This document shows positions 11,279-21,486 of a DNA stretch of 64,000 bases, in pieces. Within the stretch, counting starts at the first letter, position 1; the number at the start of each line of letters is the position of its first letter. The notes below the pieces were generated by a model. That model made no database searches and was not told the origin of the DNA. It saw only the letters and a list, made by a program, of their open reading frames with translations. The translations under genes were made by a program, and so were the position numbers. Source of the stretch: Nemertoderma westbladi (lineage: Eukaryota; Xenacoelomorpha; Nemertodermatida; Nemertodermatidae); contig JAUCBJ010002291.1 of NCBI GenBank assembly GCA_032718475.1, forward strand, positions 51,138 to 115,137. The letters run 5' to 3'.

Positions 11279-11553
11279 GTTTAGTTTAGTTTAGTTTTAG
11301 TTTTATTTCTTTTAATCACGTTAAAAACTCAATATAGCTAAAACTCTATTGGGGCAGTACGCACAAAAGTACACACTGATAATTTGAGTGATTAAGCGTC
11401 ACAGGGCCAATGCTACTATGTAACATTATATTCTAGTACATACATAATAATTATCCAATATTAAGACATATATTTAACTAATATTACACTACAAATTACA
11501 CTAATACAATTAATAGAACAACAAAGCACAAGGTAGGGAGTGATGCGGAATAT

Positions 11554-14500
11554 TTATGTATCATCTCTTTTATATTGATATAGATATAGTAATTTTATTT
11601 TATTTTTAAATGCGTTTATTGATGTGCAGATCCTTGCATCTTTGGGCAATTTGTTCCAGATTTTTATTAGATTTACTACTAAACTTTCATGTCCATATCT
11701 GTTTTTAGTTTTGGGAATCTTGATATTTTTTGTTCTTGAGTTTATAATTAGATTTTTATTAGATTGAAAAGGTAAGTGCAGTGTTTTGAATGGTCGCGAT
11801 AATTTATATATGTATTTGAAGAAATATATAAGACCAAAGTATTCCCGTAAAGCAGCCAGCAATGGAATTCTTGCTCTTTCCCTGAGTTCAGTACCAGTCG
11901 TATCTTTTATTTTTTTGCCAAATATTGTCCGTAATGCATAGTTTTGAACTTTTTCGAACTTGTATAGTGCTTCTTTATAACCATATTTATCATGTAGTGA
12001 TATTAGTAGCTGACAACAGTAATTGTGATATGGAATTGTAAGAGCCTTATATATATGTATCTTTGTCCTATTTGTTAATTGCCCCTTAATATTACGCAAA
12101 CATGAAATACTTACAGTCATCTTTTGTAAGATATGTTCCATATATTCTTTCCATTGTAGTTTTTTGTCTATTTGTACTCCTAAATATTTAACTGATTGAG
12201 ATTGAGATATTGGTTTTGTTCCCCCTATATTTAATGTTAAAACAGATTCTGATTTATTTTCCTTAGGTGAGAGTAGTAAAAATTCAGTTTTTGATGGATT
12301 TAGTTTGAGGTGGTGTTCTTCAAAGGTTTTATTTAGTTTTAGAATTTCAGTTTCTAGAACATTTACCGCAGTTTGAGGAGTTACATGTGCTGTATATATC
12401 ACAGTGTCATCTGCATATTGTATTATATTTGTATTGTTCGTATGGATATCAGGAATGTCATTTGTGTACATTGTGAATAGTAAAGGCCCAAGTATTGTCC
12501 CCTGTGGTACCCCTTTCGTTTCTGTCAGCCATGAAGAATTTGTGCTACCCAATTTAACCCGTTGCTGCCTATTAGTTAAGTAATTTCTTATGAGATCAAC
12601 TGCCGTATTGTGAAAACCCATGTTAGTAAGTTTATGTACGAGTAAGTTTCTATTTATAGAGTTAAACGCCTTACTTAGGTCCAAAAATGCTACTGCTACA
12701 TATTCTCCTTTGTTTAAATTTTCCCGCCATGATTCTGTTATATATGTTATCGCATCCCCTGTTGAATACCCCTTTCTAAATCCAAACTGCTTAGAGTATA
12801 ATAAATTGTGTATATTTATGTGTGTATATATTTGGTTAAAAATTATTCTTTCGAAAACCTTAGCTAAAGGAGATGTTACTGCTACCGATCTATAGTTTAT
12901 TGGATCATCAATATCACCATTTTTGTATACTGGAGTTACACTAACTAATTTAAGTTTATCTGGAAATATCGATTTGGTCAAGCTTTGATTAATTATATAT
13001 GTCAGTGGTACCAGGATATCTGTTGCTATTAATTTTATAATTTTAATTGGTATATTTGATGGCCCACTTGATTTGATATCTTTTAATTTATTTATTATTT
13101 CTAAGACTTCAATTTGTGTTATACATTTAAATGCAAAATTTTCTTCGATGCTATTTCTATTATTTATGGATGAGTTAAATTGTTTTATGTTTTGTCCAAT
13201 GTTTGGATAAAAGTTTCCAAGATTTATAAAGGTCTCATTAAAAATTTTTAGTATTTTCTGTTTATCTATTATAATATTTCCGAGATGTTTTAGACTGCAT
13301 ATTTGGTTTAGTTTTTTCTTGTTGTTGAGAATCTTATTGATTAATTGCCACCTTTTCCTGCTGTCTGTTGCTTCCAAAAATTTATTTTTGATATATTTAT
13401 TTTTTAAGTTGCTGTTTAAAGAGTTAAATTTATTTCTTAATTTCTTATATTGTTTATATACAGAATCGGTTTTTGTCTGTCTCCACTGCATAAATTTTGC
13501 ATATTTTTCTTTTCGTAAATTATCTAGTTCTGTAGTGTACCATTCCCTATCTTTGTTGCATTTATCAGATGTACTATTAGTTTGTAGTTTCCTTCTGTAA
13601 GGTGCATATTTATTCAGAATTATTTCTACATTGGTTTCAAACAGGTCATTTTGTTTATTTATATCCAATTCCGTGAGCAACGATTCCCATCTTATCTGCT
13701 GTAATTCATTCCTAAATAAATTTTCATTAAAGTTTTTAAAATCTCTATATGTTACCCATTCGTTCTGTGGTTTTATCCTGTTACTCATCTTATGGTTTAT
13801 TTCCATTATAGTGAAATCATGATCAGAGAATTCACAAGGCAGTACGCTAAAATTAGATATTAATTTGGCATCAATGTTGGAACAAACTAAATCAATAAGT
13901 GTTTCAGTGGTTTTTGTTATTCTTGTAGGGGTGTCATTATTTATGAGTGATATACAGTATAAGTTCAGTAGATCTTCAAGTTTTTTTTTTTTGGGATTTT
14001 GTTTATCTTTTAACATGTTTATATTAAAGTCTCCCTGTATTACGATTTTTTTATTTGGCTCTAATGTTAATGCATGTTCTAGCTCTTCCGATATGTTATC
14101 AAAAAATAAATTTCTTGACCTAGGGGGATTATATAGTGTACAAATTAAATATCCATCCATTTCAATCCATATGGATTCTAATCTATTACATGATTTTATG
14201 TCGTGACGTATTTTACTATTTATTCCATCTGGCACATAAGTTACTACTCCACCCCCCTTCCGTGATTTGCGATCCCTGCGGTATGTTGTAAATCCATTAA
14301 TACTTATAATCTTATCACTATGGTAACGTTTTAACCATGTCTCCGATACTGACACAATGGCATTTTTGGACCCCATTAAGGCATCACGTAAATCATCCAT
14401 GTGTTTAATTAAACTGCGGCTATTTATGTGTATAAATATTGTCCCATGGGTATGTGCTTGTAAGTATGTTTTCAAGTCGTGCATTTGGTTTATCTGTACA

Positions 14501-15327
14501 GGTCCGGGATTTGGGTGTATGTCTCCTGCTCTTAGTAGTAGAATATGTAAAGTGAGTATAAATATTAAAACTGTGTCTAATACATAAGAACGATACAGCT
14601 GAAAACTAAAAATACATGGTAACATAATTTGATATATAATTTCTGTCGTTTGCTTTCTATTTATTCTTAAACCCATTTTAGTTGGTCCAATTTCTCTGAT
14701 CCTTTGAAGATTTTTGAAAGATTCCGTAAAAGTATGCAGTGTTAGAGTTGTGTTTGCAGTATATAACCCCATAGTAATATATAATTTCATAATAATTAAT
14801 ACAATTCTATGGCTTATCCTAATTTGCCGCCCTTTTTTTCCATATTTCTTTTGATTGAACTTAAAATATTCCGTTTCAGATATTAAAAATATTGCACAAA
14901 TTAAACTTACATAAAATATAGTTATATTCGTTATGAAGTCAGTATGGTTATTTAGACAATAGGTGAATAAGGAAATATTACTATATTGAACAGAAATTAA
15001 AACAATTAGGGTTACAGTTATCTTCAGTACTTTTTGTAGACGCTGCTTTATTATATTTATTGTCCAGTTTCTTATCTCGCTACTTTTTTTATACTTGACA
15101 ATTTGCAATTTGGCCCTATGACGCTTATTACTACAATAAAATATATCATAATAAAATGGTTTATATATTAAAATCAGTAACGGTATTATCATTATAAGTA
15201 CAGTCGCCATACCAATATGTAGACACAATACAACTAAGGCCATTATTGCACATAAAAATATTGACACAAATATCTTGCATGTTAAAATAATCACAATAGT
15301 TAAAACGATTCCAGTGTATATTAACAA
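11554..15327 (-). CDS. Element B ORF2: hydrophobic N-terminus, 2A-like motif, endonuclease, reverse transcriptase
   Basis: Intact 1,257-codon frame. Residues 1-266 contain several strongly hydrophobic segments (about 5-55, 101-122, 131-150, 173-192, 230-266). A 2A-like motif, GDIHPNPGP, follows at 268-276. The canonical 2A core is D-V/I-E-x-N-P-G-P, so His replaces Glu here. The endonuclease occupies about 297-505, with SETWL, QGDFNIN (431-437) and SDHDF (501-505). The RT occupies about 750-1,060, with NYRSVAVTS, FLDLSKAF (881-888), GVPQGTILGPLLF (939-951) and catalytic YADD (971-974). The C-terminus carries the usual IWNKLPKDAR motif. The product would nick DNA and prime reverse transcription at the target. 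If the 2A motif works, a membrane peptide would separate from the enzyme; whether it works is inference. No stop or frameshift was seen. Confidence 0.88.
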   Translation of the reverse strand: MLIYTGIVLTIVIILTCKIFVSIFLCAIMALVVLCLHIGMATVLIMIIPLLILIYKPFYYDIFYCSNKRHRAKLQIVKYKKSSEIRNWTINIIKQRLQKVLKITVTLIVLISVQYSNISLFTYCLNNHTDFITNITIFYVSLICAIFLISETEYFKFNQKKYGKKGRQIRISHRIVLIIMKLYITMGLYTANTTLTLHTFTESFKNLQRIREIGPTKMGLRINRKQTTEIIYQIMLPCIFSFQLYRSYVLDTVLIFILTLHILLLRAGDIHPNPGPVQINQMHDLKTYLQAHTHGTIFIHINSRSLIKHMDDLRDALMGSKNAIVSVSETWLKRYHSDKIISINGFTTYRRDRKSRKGGGVVTYVPDGINSKIRHDIKSCNRLESIWIEMDGYLICTLYNPPRSRNLFFDNISEELEHALTLEPNKKIVIQGDFNINMLKDKQNPKKKKLEDLLNLYCISLINNDTPTRITKTTETLIDLVCSNIDAKLISNFSVLPCEFSDHDFTIMEINHKMSNRIKPQNEWVTYRDFKNFNENLFRNELQQIRWESLLTELDINKQNDLFETNVEIILNKYAPYRRKLQTNSTSDKCNKDREWYTTELDNLRKEKYAKFMQWRQTKTDSVYKQYKKLRNKFNSLNSNLKNKYIKNKFLEATDSRKRWQLINKILNNKKKLNQICSLKHLGNIIIDKQKILKIFNETFINLGNFYPNIGQNIKQFNSSINNRNSIEENFAFKCITQIEVLEIINKLKDIKSSGPSNIPIKIIKLIATDILVPLTYIINQSLTKSIFPDKLKLVSVTPVYKNGDIDDPINYRSVAVTSPLAKVFERIIFNQIYTHINIHNLLYSKQFGFRKGYSTGDAITYITESWRENLNKGEYVAVAFLDLSKAFNSINRNLLVHKLTNMGFHNTAVDLIRNYLTNRQQRVKLGSTNSSWLTETKGVPQGTILGPLLFTMYTNDIPDIHTNNTNIIQYADDTVIYTAHVTPQTAVNVLETEILKLNKTFEEHHLKLNPSKTEFLLLSPKENKSESVLTLNIGGTKPISQSQSVKYLGVQIDKKLQWKEYMEHILQKMTVSISCLRNIKGQLTNRTKIHIYKALTIPYHNYCCQLLISLHDKYGYKEALYKFEKVQNYALRTIFGKKIKDTTGTELRERARIPLLAALREYFGLIYFFKYIYKLSRPFKTLHLPFQSNKNLIINSRTKNIKIPKTKNRYGHESLVVNLIKIWNKLPKDARICTSINAFKNKIKLLYLYQYKRDDT

Positions 15328-15557
15328 TATCTCCCGAGATATGACTATGTTTAAAATAATACTTACTATTAACTCGACATTATTAATTATTGATTTATTT
15401 ATACTTAAAGAAATATTTGGGCATTGATATATATTTAAGAAAAGGAATATACTAATAATAAGTGATGCCCTGAAAGTTTCGTTTACGAATGATGTAGAAT
15501 TATTAACGAATAATTAACAAGTTAGTATATAGTATTTCCAGTAAAAATTCAATGCAA

Positions 15558-18017
15558 TTACATCGCTTGTAATAATTGGATTACAGCGTTTATTATGCCT
15601 TCCTTTTGTGACTTCTGTTTGTTGGGTATGGGTATATTGGCCGATGAAGTATTAGGTGTTTCGGTAGGGGTTTTGGTCGCCTGGGTAGGGGTAGGTAACA
15701 ACACTTTGCGTCGAAAGGAAACACTGCCGCCTATCTGAGCTCCCTCCCCCCTACTTGCCCCTTCCCGACCATGTGTTGTATCTATACAACTATCCGTATT
15801 TGTCTTATTTATCACCATAGGTATACGCTGCGTTGGTCTCTTATTCAAGTGTTGTATTATGGACATTGCTAGTAGATGTATGAAACGTTGTGAGATATGT
15901 TTTGCATCATACAAGTGAATGGAGGATATTTTTTCATGTTTGGAGTATATGATGTTATATTTTTTGCATATCTTATTAATATGTTCGTTTGCCGATGCTA
16001 CATCATGACAATGATAGTCATTCCGTGGTAAGATTGATGATAGAACAATTTTTGAATCTGGCCATGAAGTTTTTATTATTTCAATAGCTTCCTTGATATT
16101 ACCAAACATTTTTGTTTGTGATTTTTTGTTGTCTATGTCGTTTGTACCTGTATGTATATATATTTTTTCGATGTTAGGATACTTAGATTTTGCACTCATG
16201 ATATTTATTAGTAAGTCTTGTGTAGTGGGTGTTGGTATCATTCTGGCATTTTTATCTATTTGTCGTGGTGATATATATCTACGATTTGAATCCATGAACA
16301 TTAGACATGTTATATTTGTCCAACCCGACGCTTTCCTCGGTGGAATCACATTAAATACAGCCTCTGCAGAAGGCGGAACACCTTCACTCATCCCGGAAGT
16401 CGGAACCCCGTTGCTGATCCCGGAAGTCGGAACCCCGTCGCTGATCCCGGAAGTCGGAACCCCGTCGCTGATCCCGGAAGTCAGAACCCCGTCGCTGATC
16501 CCGGAAGTCGGAACCCCGTCGCTGATCCCGGAAGTCGGAACCCCATCGCTGATCCCTGAAGTCGGAACCCCGTTGCTGATCCCAGAAGTCGGAACCCCGT
16601 TGCTGATCCCAGAAGTCCCAACCCCATCGCTGATCCCGGAAGTCGGAACCCCGTCGCTGATCCCAGAAGTCGGAACCCCGTCGCTGATCCCAGAAGTCGG
16701 AACCCCGTCGCTGATCCCGGAAGTCGGAACCCCATCGCTGATCCCGGAAGTCGGAACCCCGTCGCTGATCCCGGAAGTTGGAACCCCGTTGCTGATCCCG
16801 GAAGTCGGAACCCCGTCGCTGATCCCGGAAGTCAGAACCCCATCGCTGATCCTGGAAGTCGGAACCCCGTCGCTGATCCCGGAAGCCAGAACCCCATCGC
16901 TGATCCCGGAAGTTGGAACCCCGTCGCTGATCCCGAAAGTCGGAACCCTGTCGCTGATCCTGGAAGTCGGAACCTCGTCGCTGATCCCGGAAGTCGGAAC
17001 CCCGTCGCTGATCCCGGTAGTCAGAACCCCGTCGCCTATCCCGGAAGTCGGAACCCCGTCTCTGATCCCGGAAGTCGGAACCCTGTCGCTGATCCTGGAA
17101 GTCGGAACCCCGTCGCTGATCCTGGAAGTCGGAACCCCGTCGCTGATCCCAGTAGTCGGAACCCCGTCGCTGATCCCGGTAGTCAGAACCCCGTCACTGA
17201 TCCCGGAAGTTGGAACCCCGTCGCTGATCCCAGAAGTTGGAACCCCGTCGCTGATCCTGGAAGTCGGAACCCCGTCGCTGATCCCGGAAGTTGGAACCCC
17301 GTTGATGATCCCGGAATTCGGAACCCCGTCGCTGATCCCGGAAGTCAGAACCCCGTCGCTGACTTTCCTCACAGACGTTGGAATCCTCCTCCTGTTATCA
17401 TTGTTATACATAAAGTTTAGTTGTTGCTGTAATATTCTAATAGTATCTTTATTTTCCTGAACCTGTATATTCATTGCGTCTATCTTGATTAAAAGTCCCT
17501 CGAGACATAGGCCTGTATCACTTGGCCTACAATTGGCAGGTAGGCCTACCGGTATATTCGCTGATATCGGGGTAAATTTCGTTTGCCCGTCCGAATATTC
17601 GGGTTCTATTTCTATTTTTTCGACCAGATTATCTCTTTCAGGGGTGGCCTGAGGAGGGCTTTGTATGGGAAGGCAAAGCCATGTTCCGGTATAACTGTTG
17701 TCCCAGGTAGTTGTGGATACCGATGAATCCCGAATGGACGTTTTGTCGTCGCAAATATGTAGGATGGTATCATCATATGCAGAGTATGAATTGTTCTGTT
17801 GGATGTTGTCGTTACCTGGAAATGTTATGGTGTAAGATGTGTCTCCTATTACCAGTTTTTCTTGTGGTTGCTCTTTAGGTGATTTTATGTATTTTAGAGC
17901 TTTAATGAGCATTTCTGCCCTGGTGCCAGATGAGTCGATCCCGTGGTCCGTTAGGTATGTCTTTAATTTTCCGTTACTCAATTCCGTCAGTTCCTCCTCA
18001 TCCTGTGAGGTATTCAT
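15558..18017 (-). CDS. Element B ORF1: SAP-like motif, 9-residue repeat array, SGNH-like domain
   Basis: Intact 819-codon frame. Residues about 12-42 (LSNGKLKTYLTDHGIDSSG and the following AEMLIKAL) fit a SAP DNA-binding motif. Residues about 216-550 are roughly 37 copies of SDGVPTSGI, encoded by a 27-bp minisatellite. The C-terminal part, about 560-730, resembles an SGNH/GDSL esterase fold. It has a DSNRRY block where the nucleophile block is expected, then IHTGTNDID (block III-like), and a final D-A-K-H. Esterase domains are known in ORF1 proteins of some CR1 and L2 elements. The protein probably binds the element's RNA and supports retrotransposition. Catalysis is uncertain because the first block departs from GDS. 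Confidence 0.75.
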   Translation of the reverse strand: MNTSQDEEELTELSNGKLKTYLTDHGIDSSGTRAEMLIKALKYIKSPKEQPQEKLVIGDTSYTITFPGNDNIQQNNSYSAYDDTILHICDDKTSIRDSSVSTTTWDNSYTGTWLCLPIQSPPQATPERDNLVEKIEIEPEYSDGQTKFTPISANIPVGLPANCRPSDTGLCLEGLLIKIDAMNIQVQENKDTIRILQQQLNFMYNNDNRRRIPTSVRKVSDGVLTSGISDGVPNSGIINGVPTSGISDGVPTSRISDGVPTSGISDGVPTSGISDGVLTTGISDGVPTTGISDGVPTSRISDGVPTSRISDRVPTSGIRDGVPTSGIGDGVLTTGISDGVPTSGISDEVPTSRISDRVPTFGISDGVPTSGISDGVLASGISDGVPTSRISDGVLTSGISDGVPTSGISNGVPTSGISDGVPTSGISDGVPTSGISDGVPTSGISDGVPTSGISDGVPTSGISDGVGTSGISNGVPTSGISNGVPTSGISDGVPTSGISDGVPTSGISDGVLTSGISDGVPTSGISDGVPTSGISNGVPTSGMSEGVPPSAEAVFNVIPPRKASGWTNITCLMFMDSNRRYISPRQIDKNARMIPTPTTQDLLINIMSAKSKYPNIEKIYIHTGTNDIDNKKSQTKMFGNIKEAIEIIKTSWPDSKIVLSSILPRNDYHCHDVASANEHINKICKKYNIIYSKHEKISSIHLYDAKHISQRFIHLLAMSIIQHLNKRPTQRIPMVINKTNTDSCIDTTHGREGASRGEGAQIGGSVSFRRKVLLPTPTQATKTPTETPNTSSANIPIPNKQKSQKEGIINAVIQLLQAM
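16371..17362 (-). repeat. 27-bp minisatellite inside element B ORF1
   Basis: About 37 head-to-tail copies with minor variants. Because 27 is a multiple of three, expansion or contraction keeps the frame, and all other frames also tend to stay open. This explains a 455-codon open frame on the plus strand (16,093-17,460), which I do not call as a gene. Confidence 0.95.
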
Positions 18018-18060
18018 TTCTGGTTAGATACAGAAAGGTTCTGTAGTCTGATAGTCTGTA

Positions 18061-18364
18061 GACAATCTTGATTCAGTAGGCCACTATTCTGATTATATTA
18101 CAGTCTGCATACAGCTGTACAGTCATAAAAACAGTCAGACAGAGTCAGACAGTCAGTACTTAAAGAGTCCCGACTCAAACAGACACCAAGGTACTCATCG
18201 CTCCTATCCTAAAGTATATACTAGGTGATATGATCCTAATAAGCCATTCCCTTTATACAAAAACTTTTCCTGAACTTATGAAACCACATAATATCAATTC
18301 AAACTGTAAACAGGGAACTGGAATATAATTAAGTCAGAAAGAAATAACAACAAGAAGACAGAAT
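18061..18364 (+). pseudogene. Junction region and element A, piece 2
   Basis: The left part may still be element B 5' UTR. From about 18,220 the plus strand gives LISHSLYTKTFPEL, plausible for the late endonuclease or linker of element A. The piece runs to the TTAA at 18,365-18,368. Removing the TTAA element joins it to 21,487 without losing the frame used downstream (KSCKNLRLRNKKLY). Assignment to A is inferred mainly from order and that frame. Confidence 0.4.
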
Positions 18365-21300
18365 TAACCCTATTAAACCCGGGGGGGGGGGGGGGGGTCA
18401 ATATGACCCCTCCCGTGGTTTTTTTATTATAATTCTGAAACAAACGCAGTTGGGAATCTGAAATTTTATAACTTTTCCTAAAAATCTATTGTCTTCCTAG
18501 TAGTGAAAACCGTTTTCAAAAATATTGGGTACTTTTCGAGTTATAGCACCATTTTTTAACCCTACTTTTGGCACTTTTTTTGAGACGTTTTTTGAAAATT
18601 ACATTTCATTAAATATGAATTGTAACATCTCTATTTTTGATTTACACCGGTTTTTTGGAGTTAGAAATTTGATGGAATTCATATAAATTGATTTAGAAAT
18701 TTCAAACTTGTTTTTTTCGGTGGGTGCCAAATTTTGGTGCCAGCACCAAATTTTGAAATAAGTCAATTTTGTAAATTGATCGTTTGAAACTTGTTTATTA
18801 CGCAATTGGGGTTTTTTGGGTTTCTGGATTTGATGAAATATATACGAGTTGCACCAAGCGTATCAAACTTGTATTTTTCGGTGCTGTGTGCAAATTTTGG
18901 TGCTAGCACGAAATTTTGAAAATCCATTCAATAGATAAAATTGCTTGTGACAATTTATTTCTTGCATTTTAGAGGTTTATGGCTGTTCGGAATTCAATGG
19001 AAAATATAATTATCGAACTAGACATCTCAAACTTGTATTTTTCGGATGTGGGTGCAAAATGTGGTGCTAGCACCAAATTTTGAAAGCCATCAAATATATC
19101 AATTGATTGTGTCACCTTGTTTCTTGCGTTATACGGGTTTGTGATGGTTCTGAATTCAATGGAATCAGTAAAAATTTCATAAGAGTTCTCAAACTTGTAT
19201 TTTTCGCCGGTGGGTGAAAATTGTTGTGCCAGCACCAAATTTTGGAAAATATGCAAATTGATAAGTAGATAGTATCACCTTGTTTCTTGCGTTATACGGG
19301 TTTATGAGGGTCCTGAATCCGATGGAATCAATAAAAACAGCACTGGACATCGCAAACTTGTACTTTTCGGTGATGGGTACGAAATTTGGTGCTAGCACCA
19401 AAATTTGCCAAATTACGCCAAAAAATTCAAGTAGCAATGATCTGGCATATTTGAAATGTATTCCATTAGAATCAGCGCCCTCGAAAACCTGAAAATGTGA
19501 ATTTATAGCATCGTATAAGTGAATTAAAAATTTTGTGTTCTAACTGAAAAGTGCTGGTTACTTGTTTTTTTCATTTTTTTCCTACGCTGTGTGCAAATTT
19601 TGGTGCTAGCACGAAATTTTGAAAATCCATTCAATAGATAAAATTGCTTGTGACAATTTATTTCTTGCATTTTAGAGGTTTATGGCTGTTCTGAATTCAA
19701 TGGAAAATATAATTATCGAACTAGACATCTCAAACTTGTATTTTTCGGATGTGGGTGCAAAATGTGGTGCTAGCACCAAATTTTGAAAGCCATCAAATAT
19801 ATCAATTGATTGTGTCACCTTGTTTCTTGCGTTATACGGGTTTGTGATGGTTCTGAATTCAATGGAATCAGTAAAAATTTCATAAGAGTTCTCAAACTTG
19901 TATTTTTCGCCGGTGGGTGAAAATTGTTGTGCCAGCACCAAATTTTGGAAAATATGCAAATTGATAAGTAGATAGTATCACCTTGTTTCTTGCGTTATAC
20001 GGGTTTATGAGGGTCCTGAATCCGATGGAATCAATAAAAACAGCACTGGACATCGCAAACTTGTACTTTTTGGTGATGGGTACGAAATTTGGTGCTAGCA
20101 CCAAAATTTGCCAAATTACGCCGAAAAATACAAGTAGCAATGATCTGGCATATTTTAAATGTATTCCATTAGAATCAGCGCCCTCGAAAACCTGAAAATG
20201 TGAATTTATAGCATCGTATAAGTGAATTAAAAATTTTGTGTTCTAACTGAAAAGTGCTGGTTACTGTTTTTTTCATTTTTTTCCTACGCAGAGAGGACTA
20301 AACAGCCATTTATAGTAATCATATCATTTTTTAATATTTTCCAATGTATTTTGCACCCCAGAAAACCTGTATTGAAAAATAATTAGCCGAAAATGTAACT
20401 TTCAAATTTGGTGAAAATTGTGCACTACAATAATTGCTGCAATATAACCACCCCAGTACATTTTTTTGAAAAATTTTTTTTTCGCTCGGATCCAGACAAG
20501 TGCTACCTACGTACAAACAAAAAATCAGACGTTTTCGTAAATATTTGTAGATTTTAGAGGGGGGTCAATATGACCCCCCCCCCCCCCCGGTATTTGTACA
20601 ACATTTTATAGCCCGGTACTAATAGGGTTTTAATTTTGTAATTAGTCTGTATCTTTAAGTGAGGTTTGTTTGGAAAACCGAGATTTCGTGACTTTTCCTA
20701 AAATTTACTGGGTTATCCAACACAGCATACGCCATTTACTTGGCCATGTTAGTTTTCGTGCTGTGCTCCCTTTCTGGCACCCATCTCTAGTACTTTCATA
20801 CTAAGATTTTCAATAGAATTCAATAATTCACTAAAATTAATTTATTTGCGATATATAGCGGTTTTTTTTGGATGCTGAAAGCGATTATAGAACCGCAATA
20901 TTACATTCGTGAAATTTTTTGGTAATTTTTAAAGTGTCACCTGGGGTACGAATAAAACAAGTAGTGCAAATATATTAGTATAAAATGACGTCAAGAGCTT
21001 CAGTTCATTAAAATTTCGCCTCCTTCCTGTTGGTACATGACTTGAATTTGTACAACTCAATGCAATGATGTTGATGTTTGTTTTGTAGCGCCAGAGTGGT
21101 AAAGTCGCCACTTGGCTGACTGGTAATAGGAATGGTAATAAGAAGATAGGCTATAATCCAATCGTATAATAAGCAATAGACAGGGTGGTAAATATCCTGC
21201 TATGGTAAAGGTAAGGCTAACTAACTAGGTGAGGTAAAGCCTATAACCGTAGGTACTCAACGGACCAGGGATATAGGGACCAGCAATATAACCACCCCAG

Positions 21301-21486
21301 TACATTTTTTCGAAAATTTTTTTTTTCGGTCGGATCCAGACAAGTGATATCTACGTACAAACAAAAAATCAGACGTTTTCGTAAATATTTGTAGATTTTA
21401 GAGGGGAGGGGGGGGGGGGGGATCAATATGACCCCCCCCCCCCCCGGTATTTGTACAACATTTTATAGCCCGGTACTAATAGGGTT
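18365..21486. mobile_element. Composite of two piggyBac-like non-autonomous elements
   Basis: The left end is TTAACCCTATTAAACCC followed by a G run and ggtcaatatgacc. The right end is the mirror: ggtcaatatgacc-like hairpin, C run, ggtactaataggg and TTAA. TTAA lies at both outer ends, as a piggyBac-type target duplication would give. A complete right-end segment of about 195 bp occurs twice, at about 20,438-20,633 and 21,281-21,481. The part after the first (20,640-20,900) resembles, at low identity, the left subterminal part at 18,430-18,660. So two diverged family members lie in tandem, sharing ends. No transposase is encoded, so any movement would depend on one supplied elsewhere. Confidence 0.6.
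18700..20250 (-). repeat. 160-165-bp tandem repeat with 703-bp higher-order duplication
   Basis: A segment with the landmark cttgtatttttcgg recurs at 18,708, 18,868, 19,032, 19,193 and 19,358, and again at 19,735, 19,896 and 20,061. The interval 18,883-19,580 is repeated almost exactly 703 bp later. Each unit carries the palindrome TTTGGTGCTAGCACCAAA or a close variant. On the minus strand units stay open and translate to related blocks (FQNLVLAP, then EKYKFE, then NPYNARNK). Similar blocks occur at 18,599-18,805 and 26,640-26,800, which looks like remnant coding periodicity. Confidence 0.75.

Larger units (their letters stand above)
11279..18060 (-). mobile_element. Element B: well-preserved CR1/Jockey-superfamily non-LTR retrotransposon
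   Basis: Two long uninterrupted minus-strand ORFs, ORF1 (18,017-15,558) and ORF2 (15,327-11,554), are separated by about 230 bp. The 3' end carries a short repeat tail, read on the minus strand as aaactaaactaaact, at about 11,279-11,310. It is inserted in opposite orientation into the endonuclease region of element A. The 5' limit is not defined: sequence upstream of the ORF1 start is without landmarks to about 18,160. Target duplications were not found, and part of the element A endonuclease is missing at the junction. Intact ORFs suggest a young copy. Confidence 0.75.

Noticed and set aside
16093-17460. 455-codon plus-strand open frame with GTPSLIPEV repeats
   Set aside because: It is antisense to the SDGVPTSGI repeats of element B ORF1. 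A 27-bp unit keeps every frame open, and the sense frame has recognisable domains on both sides.
18162-18180. 19-base exact match with 23,982-24,000 inside RTE copy 2
   Set aside because: Flanks on both sides differ completely and no element border falls there. It may be chance or a trace of template switching; not enough to call.
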